Shown here: positions 61,506-64,000 of the stretch, piece by piece
Position numbering within the stretch: the stretch's first letter is position 1
Layout: the number at the start of each line of letters is the position of its first letter
Assembly: GCA_934402395.1 (NCBI GenBank)
Contig: CAKRTQ010000008.1
Span: forward strand, 51,226-115,225
Direction: 5' to 3'
DNA: 64,000 nt
Source of the DNA: an uncultured Eubacteriales bacterium
GTDB taxonomy: Bacteria; Bacillota; Clostridia; Oscillospirales; CAG-272
The notes under the pieces: generated by a model
What the model saw: the letters and a program-made list of their open reading frames with translations, nothing else
What the model was told of the DNA's origin: nothing
The model's database searches: none
Program-made: the position numbers and the translations under genes

Positions 61506-62201
61506 TCAGTTGCCTACTACTTCGAATTTGTAACCGACACCCCAGACGGTCTTGAGCGTCCACTTGTCGGAAACGCCGTCAAGCTTTTCACGGAGTCTCT
61601 TGACATGAACGTCAACGGTGCGGGAGTCGCCGAGATAGTCGAAGCCCCATACCTTATCAAGCAGCTGGTCGCGCGTGAAAACGCGGTTGTAGTTGGAAGC
61701 AAGGAAATAAAGCAGTTCCAGCTCCTTGGGAGGAATGTCAACAGAACGACCCTTCAGTTTGAGCTCGTATTTCTGCTTGCTTATCTCAATGTTTTCAAAT
61801 TTAATGACTTCGCTGTCGCCGGGTTCTTCGTGAGTGTTGCAGCGGCGAAGGACGGCTTTGATGCGCGCGAACAGCTCGTTCATATCAAAGGGTTTGACAA
61901 CAAAGTCGTCGGCGCCCAGCTCAAGGCATACCACCTTGTCAACAACATCGCCCTTGGCTGTTATCATGATAATGGGTTTGGTTGAGAATTTGCGGATCTC
62001 AGTGCAAACATCTCTGCCGCTTTTGCCGGGCAGCATGATGTCGAGCAGCATTATGTCCGGTTCATATTTTTTGAATGTGTCGATGGCTTCGTAGCCGTCG
62101 GCGGCGGTTCTTACTTCGTATCCTTCATTTTCGAGACCCTGCTTGAGCAGATCTCTGATGTTGCTGTCGTCATCAACGACAAGAATTTTGGTGTAATTCA
62201 T
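61506..62201 (-). CDS. OmpR/PhoB-family response regulator
   Basis: A 231-residue regulator: receiver domain with Asp10-Asp11, phosphoacceptor Asp54 (IMLLDIMLP), Thr in IMITAKG and the Lys in FVVKPFD; then an OmpR-type winged helix (IEISKQKYELKLKGRSVDIPPKELELLYFLASNYNRVFTRDQLLDKVWGFDYLGDSRTVDVHVKRLREKL). It is first in the regulator-kinase-htrA unit. ATG 62201 follows GAGGGGG. Probable targets are this operon and envelope stress genes. Confidence 0.95.
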   Translation of the reverse strand: MNYTKILVVDDDSNIRDLLKQGLENEGYEVRTAADGYEAIDTFKKYEPDIMLLDIMLPGKSGRDVCTEIRKFSTKPIIMITAKGDVVDKVVCLELGADDFVVKPFDMNELFARIKAVLRRCNTHEEPGDSEVIKFENIEISKQKYELKLKGRSVDIPPKELELLYFLASNYNRVFTRDQLLDKVWGFDYLGDSRTVDVHVKRLREKLDGVSDKWTLKTVWGVGYKFEVVGN

Positions 62202-62415
62202 TTTATGACCCCCTCGTTTTATATTCCTTCGTTTTTTCAATGTCACAGTAAGGACGGTCTACTCCGCCTGGCGGGGTATGAACCTCTTCAGTATAGTAAT
62301 TATACAGACGCAGTAAGTGCGTTGTGTGACGGTTGTATGAATTCTGTCGGTAAAAATTAACTTTAAACATACCATCGGGACGGTTTTGCGGTAGTGCTGA
62401 TCCGTCCACTATCTT

Positions 62416-62443
62416 ATTATAGCACAAAAAAGGCGGTTTGCAA
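62416..62443 (-). promoter_or_regulatory. Promoter of the two-component operon, with a long leader
   Basis: Minus-strand TTGCAA (62443-62438) and TATAAT (62421-62416) with 16-base spacing. The leader to the ATG at 62201 is about 200 bases. The gap 62202-62601 holds this leader, a second TATAAT-like box at 62304-62299 and the ychF promoter; no gene is seen. Confidence 0.6.
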
Positions 62444-62505
62444 ATAGCTTTTGCCGATTTTGTTCATAATTTTTTGTTCTTTTGAGGTTTTAGTGATGAA
62501 ATCAC

Positions 62506-62534
62506 TTGAAAAACCGCGCCGGATGTTATATAAT
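62506..62534 (+). promoter_or_regulatory. ychF promoter
   Basis: TTGAAA (62506-62511) and TATAAT (62529-62534) with 17-base spacing, 68 bases before ychF. Confidence 0.75.
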
Positions 62535-62601
62535 TATCTGCGGAAGAAGAAAAAACATATTTTGCGCACCTGCGCATTGATCACGGAGGCAAAAAAACAA
62601 T

Positions 62602-63696
62602 ATGAAACTCGGAATCGTTGGCTTGCCCAATGTCGGCAAAAGCACACTTTTCAACGCGCTGACAAGCGCGGGAGCTGACTCGGCAAACTATCCCTTCTGC
62701 ACGATAGAGCCCAATGTCGGTGTCGTTCCCGTGCCGGACGCACGTCTTGACGCACTGGCAAAAATGTATTCGCCGGAAAAATATACACCTGCAACTGTCG
62801 AATTTTTTGATATAGCGGGTCTTGTACGCGGCGCCGCGCAGGGGGAAGGACTTGGCAACAAGTTCCTTTCGCACATACGCGAATGCGATGCGATACTTCA
62901 TGTCGTCCGTTGCTTTGAGGATCCCAACATCATTCATGTGGACGGCAGCGTTGACCCGGTGCGCGATGTGGAAACTATAAATTACGAGCTGATACTTTCC
63001 GACCTTGAAATCGTTGAGCGCAAGCTTGAGAGGCTGCGCAAAAATGCCAGGAACGACAAGTCGTTGGCGGCGGAGCTTGACTTTTTCGAGCGGCTTGACC
63101 GTTGGCTCGGTGACGGAAAAGCCGCGCGCGGTATGGATATCACCGCCGACGAGACCGAAATGCTTCAGGATGCTCCCCTGCTTTCTTTGAAGCCGGTTAT
63201 TTATGTTGCCAACGTCGGCGAGGATGATGCGGGGGGAGAGCCGAAGGACAATCCCCACTATAACGCGCTTAAGGCTTATGCCGATGCAGAGCACGCCGGC
63301 TGTTCTGCGGTCTGCGCGGGGATAGAAGCCGAAATTGCCGAGCTTGAACCTGATGAAAAGGCAGCGTTCCTTGAGGACCTCGGCATTGCTGAATCGGGAC
63401 TTGACCGTCTCATACGTGCAAGCTATGAGCTGCTCGGTCTTATCTCCTTCCTTACGGCGGGACCGAAAGAGGTCCGCGCGTGGACGATAAAGAAGGGAAC
63501 GAAGGCTCCGGGCGCCGCCGGAAAGATACACAGCGACTTCGAGCGCGGATTTATCCGTGCCGAGATAGTGGCATTTGACGATCTCATGCGCTGCGGGTCT
63601 ATGCTTGCGGCAAAGGAAGCGGGGCTTGTGCGCAGTGAGGGCAAGGATTACGTAATGCAGGACGGCGATGTGACGCTGTTCAGGTTCAACGTATGA
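62602..63696 (+). CDS. ychF: Redox-regulated ATPase YchF (OBG family)
   Basis: A 364-residue P-loop protein that prefers ATP and binds ribosomes. It has MKLGIVGLPNVGKSTLFNALTSAGADSANYPFCTIEPNVG (P-loop and switch I), VEFFDIAGLVRGAAQGEGLGNKFL (G3), the coiled-coil arm (about 120-200), YVANVGEDDAGG for the altered G4, and a C-terminal TGS domain (GAAGKIHSDFERGFIRAEIVAFDDL). Length is standard. GGAGG precedes the ATG. A palindromic terminator follows. Confidence 0.97.
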   Translation: MKLGIVGLPNVGKSTLFNALTSAGADSANYPFCTIEPNVGVVPVPDARLDALAKMYSPEKYTPATVEFFDIAGLVRGAAQGEGLGNKFLSHIRECDAILHVVRCFEDPNIIHVDGSVDPVRDVETINYELILSDLEIVERKLERLRKNARNDKSLAAELDFFERLDRWLGDGKAARGMDITADETEMLQDAPLLSLKPVIYVANVGEDDAGGEPKDNPHYNALKAYADAEHAGCSAVCAGIEAEIAELEPDEKAAFLEDLGIAESGLDRLIRASYELLGLISFLTAGPKEVRAWTIKKGTKAPGAAGKIHSDFERGFIRAEIVAFDDLMRCGSMLAAKEAGLVRSEGKDYVMQDGDVTLFRFNV

Positions 63697-63707
63697 TATC
63701 GGCAAAT

Positions 63708-63812
63708 GGGGTGTTAAAAACTCAATTTGAGTTTTTAACACCCCGCCGTCATTGGCGGTTTTGCCGCCAATAAAACCGAAAAAACACGAATGCAGCGGGC
63801 GAAACCGAAAAA
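63708..63812 (+). repeat. Composite dispersed repeat and terminator of ychF
   Basis: GGGGTGTTAAAAACTCAA (63708-63725) pairs perfectly with 63727-63744; ATTGGCGG (63751-63758) pairs with CCGCCAAT (63764-63771) over TTTTG; then AAAACCGAAAAAAC and GCGGGCGAAACCG. The same parts are found at 1493-1588 on the other strand. No gene lies between ychF and 63899. Confidence 0.85.
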
Positions 63813-63840
63813 GCGGCAGGCTTAAGAATCTGCGCATTTA

Positions 63841-63892
63841 CGGCATATATGCCGAGGGGTGCCGAAAGATCTGAAGGATCTTTCGGCACCCC
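63841..63892. repeat. 14-bp palindrome followed by a 16-bp hairpin
   Basis: CGGCATATATGCCG (63841-63854) is a perfect palindrome. GGGGTGCCGAAAGATC (63856-63871) pairs with 63877-63892 over a 5-base loop. The hairpin may end transcription of the leftward gene at 63899, but no T tract is seen. Confidence 0.7.
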
Positions 63893-63898
63893 AAAAGA

Positions 63899-64000
63899 TT
63901 ATATATTTTCGCGTTTTTTCCTACGCAGCAGGGCGGGGATGAGCACAGCGGCGGAGACGAATGCCAGAGCGGAGAGGATGACGATCCTTGCGCCCGCGCC
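63899..64000 (-). CDS. C-terminal end of a membrane-anchored protein (partial)
   Basis: Reading leftwards, 33 codons and a TAA (63899-63901) end this frame, which enters from the right edge. It encodes GAGARIVILSALAFVSAAVLIPALLRRKKRENI: one hydrophobic helix and a basic tail, the usual C-terminal anchor of a surface protein, as in the SGNH protein at 13891. The rest is outside the window. Confidence 0.6.
   Translation of the reverse strand, partial: GAGARIVILSALAFVSAAVLIPALLRRKKRENI

Noticed and set aside
62451..62678. 75-codon frame over the ychF promoter and start
   Set aside because: Covers the promoter and overlaps ychF out of frame; no ribosome binding site or homology.

Overview
The window reads as a chromosomal segment of an endospore-forming, anaerobic member of the Clostridia with moderately high GC (roughly the mid-50s percent, by eye). 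The taxonomic signal comes from spoVAD-spoVAE, yabP-yabQ, a SpoVB-like flippase, an FtsK/SpoIIIE motor, pyruvate phosphate dikinase, the cdaA-cdaR pair, HemZ and a Gram-positive style RNase P RNA. Near-consensus sigma-A promoters with 17-base spacers and strong GGAGG ribosome binding sites are common. The order or family cannot be fixed from this sequence alone.

Layout. 0-13.8 kb: a TldD/PmbA-type fragment, a two-helix membrane protein, rqcH with a HAD phosphatase, type II pantothenate kinase, an intergenic region rich in repeats, pyrG-purA, an M18 aminopeptidase, azlCD, an aldose epimerase and spoVAD-spoVAE. 13.9-27.5 kb: a large anchored SGNH surface protein, ppdK, pth-mfd, a PrsA-like lipoprotein, a TPP riboswitch with thiT, a lipoprotein and rnpB. 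27.5-38.2 kb: an SGNH/MBOAT O-acetylation pair, tRNA-Leu(CAG) followed by tandem tRNA-derived repeats, a second HAD phosphatase, a YiiX-like papain-fold protein, an ECF sigma / membrane protein / two-serpin operon, uridine phosphorylase and a split TauE/SafE exporter. 38.2-64 kb: ftsK, a small Xre regulator, an iron alcohol dehydrogenase, then a long rightward series cdaA-cdaR-FAD enzyme-rseC-recJ-relA-dtd-hemZ-spoVB-like-mazG-rqcP-yabP-yabQ-divIC, a leftward response regulator-histidine kinase-HtrA unit, ychF, and the end of a membrane-anchored protein.

How parts fit. RqcH and RqcP (about 53 kb apart) are the two core factors of bacterial ribosome quality control, and Pth and Mfd add further rescue and repair functions. 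CdaA/CdaR and RelA place c-di-AMP and (p)ppGpp synthesis in one co-directional series. HtrA under its own two-component system and two serpin lipoproteins under an ECF sigma factor suggest two separate extracytoplasmic protease-control circuits.

The most unusual material is non-coding: (i) two tandem 127-bp units after tRNA-Leu, each ending in an exact copy of the tRNA 3' end and able to pair an acceptor-like stem; (ii) a dispersed family of hairpin terminators sharing a core AAAACTCA...TGAGTTTT, sometimes with a second stem-loop; one copy supplies the last codons and stop of rqcH; (iii) an rnpB promoter whose -35 box lies in the loop of the upstream operon's terminator. No CRISPR array, insertion sequence, integrase or prophage was seen.
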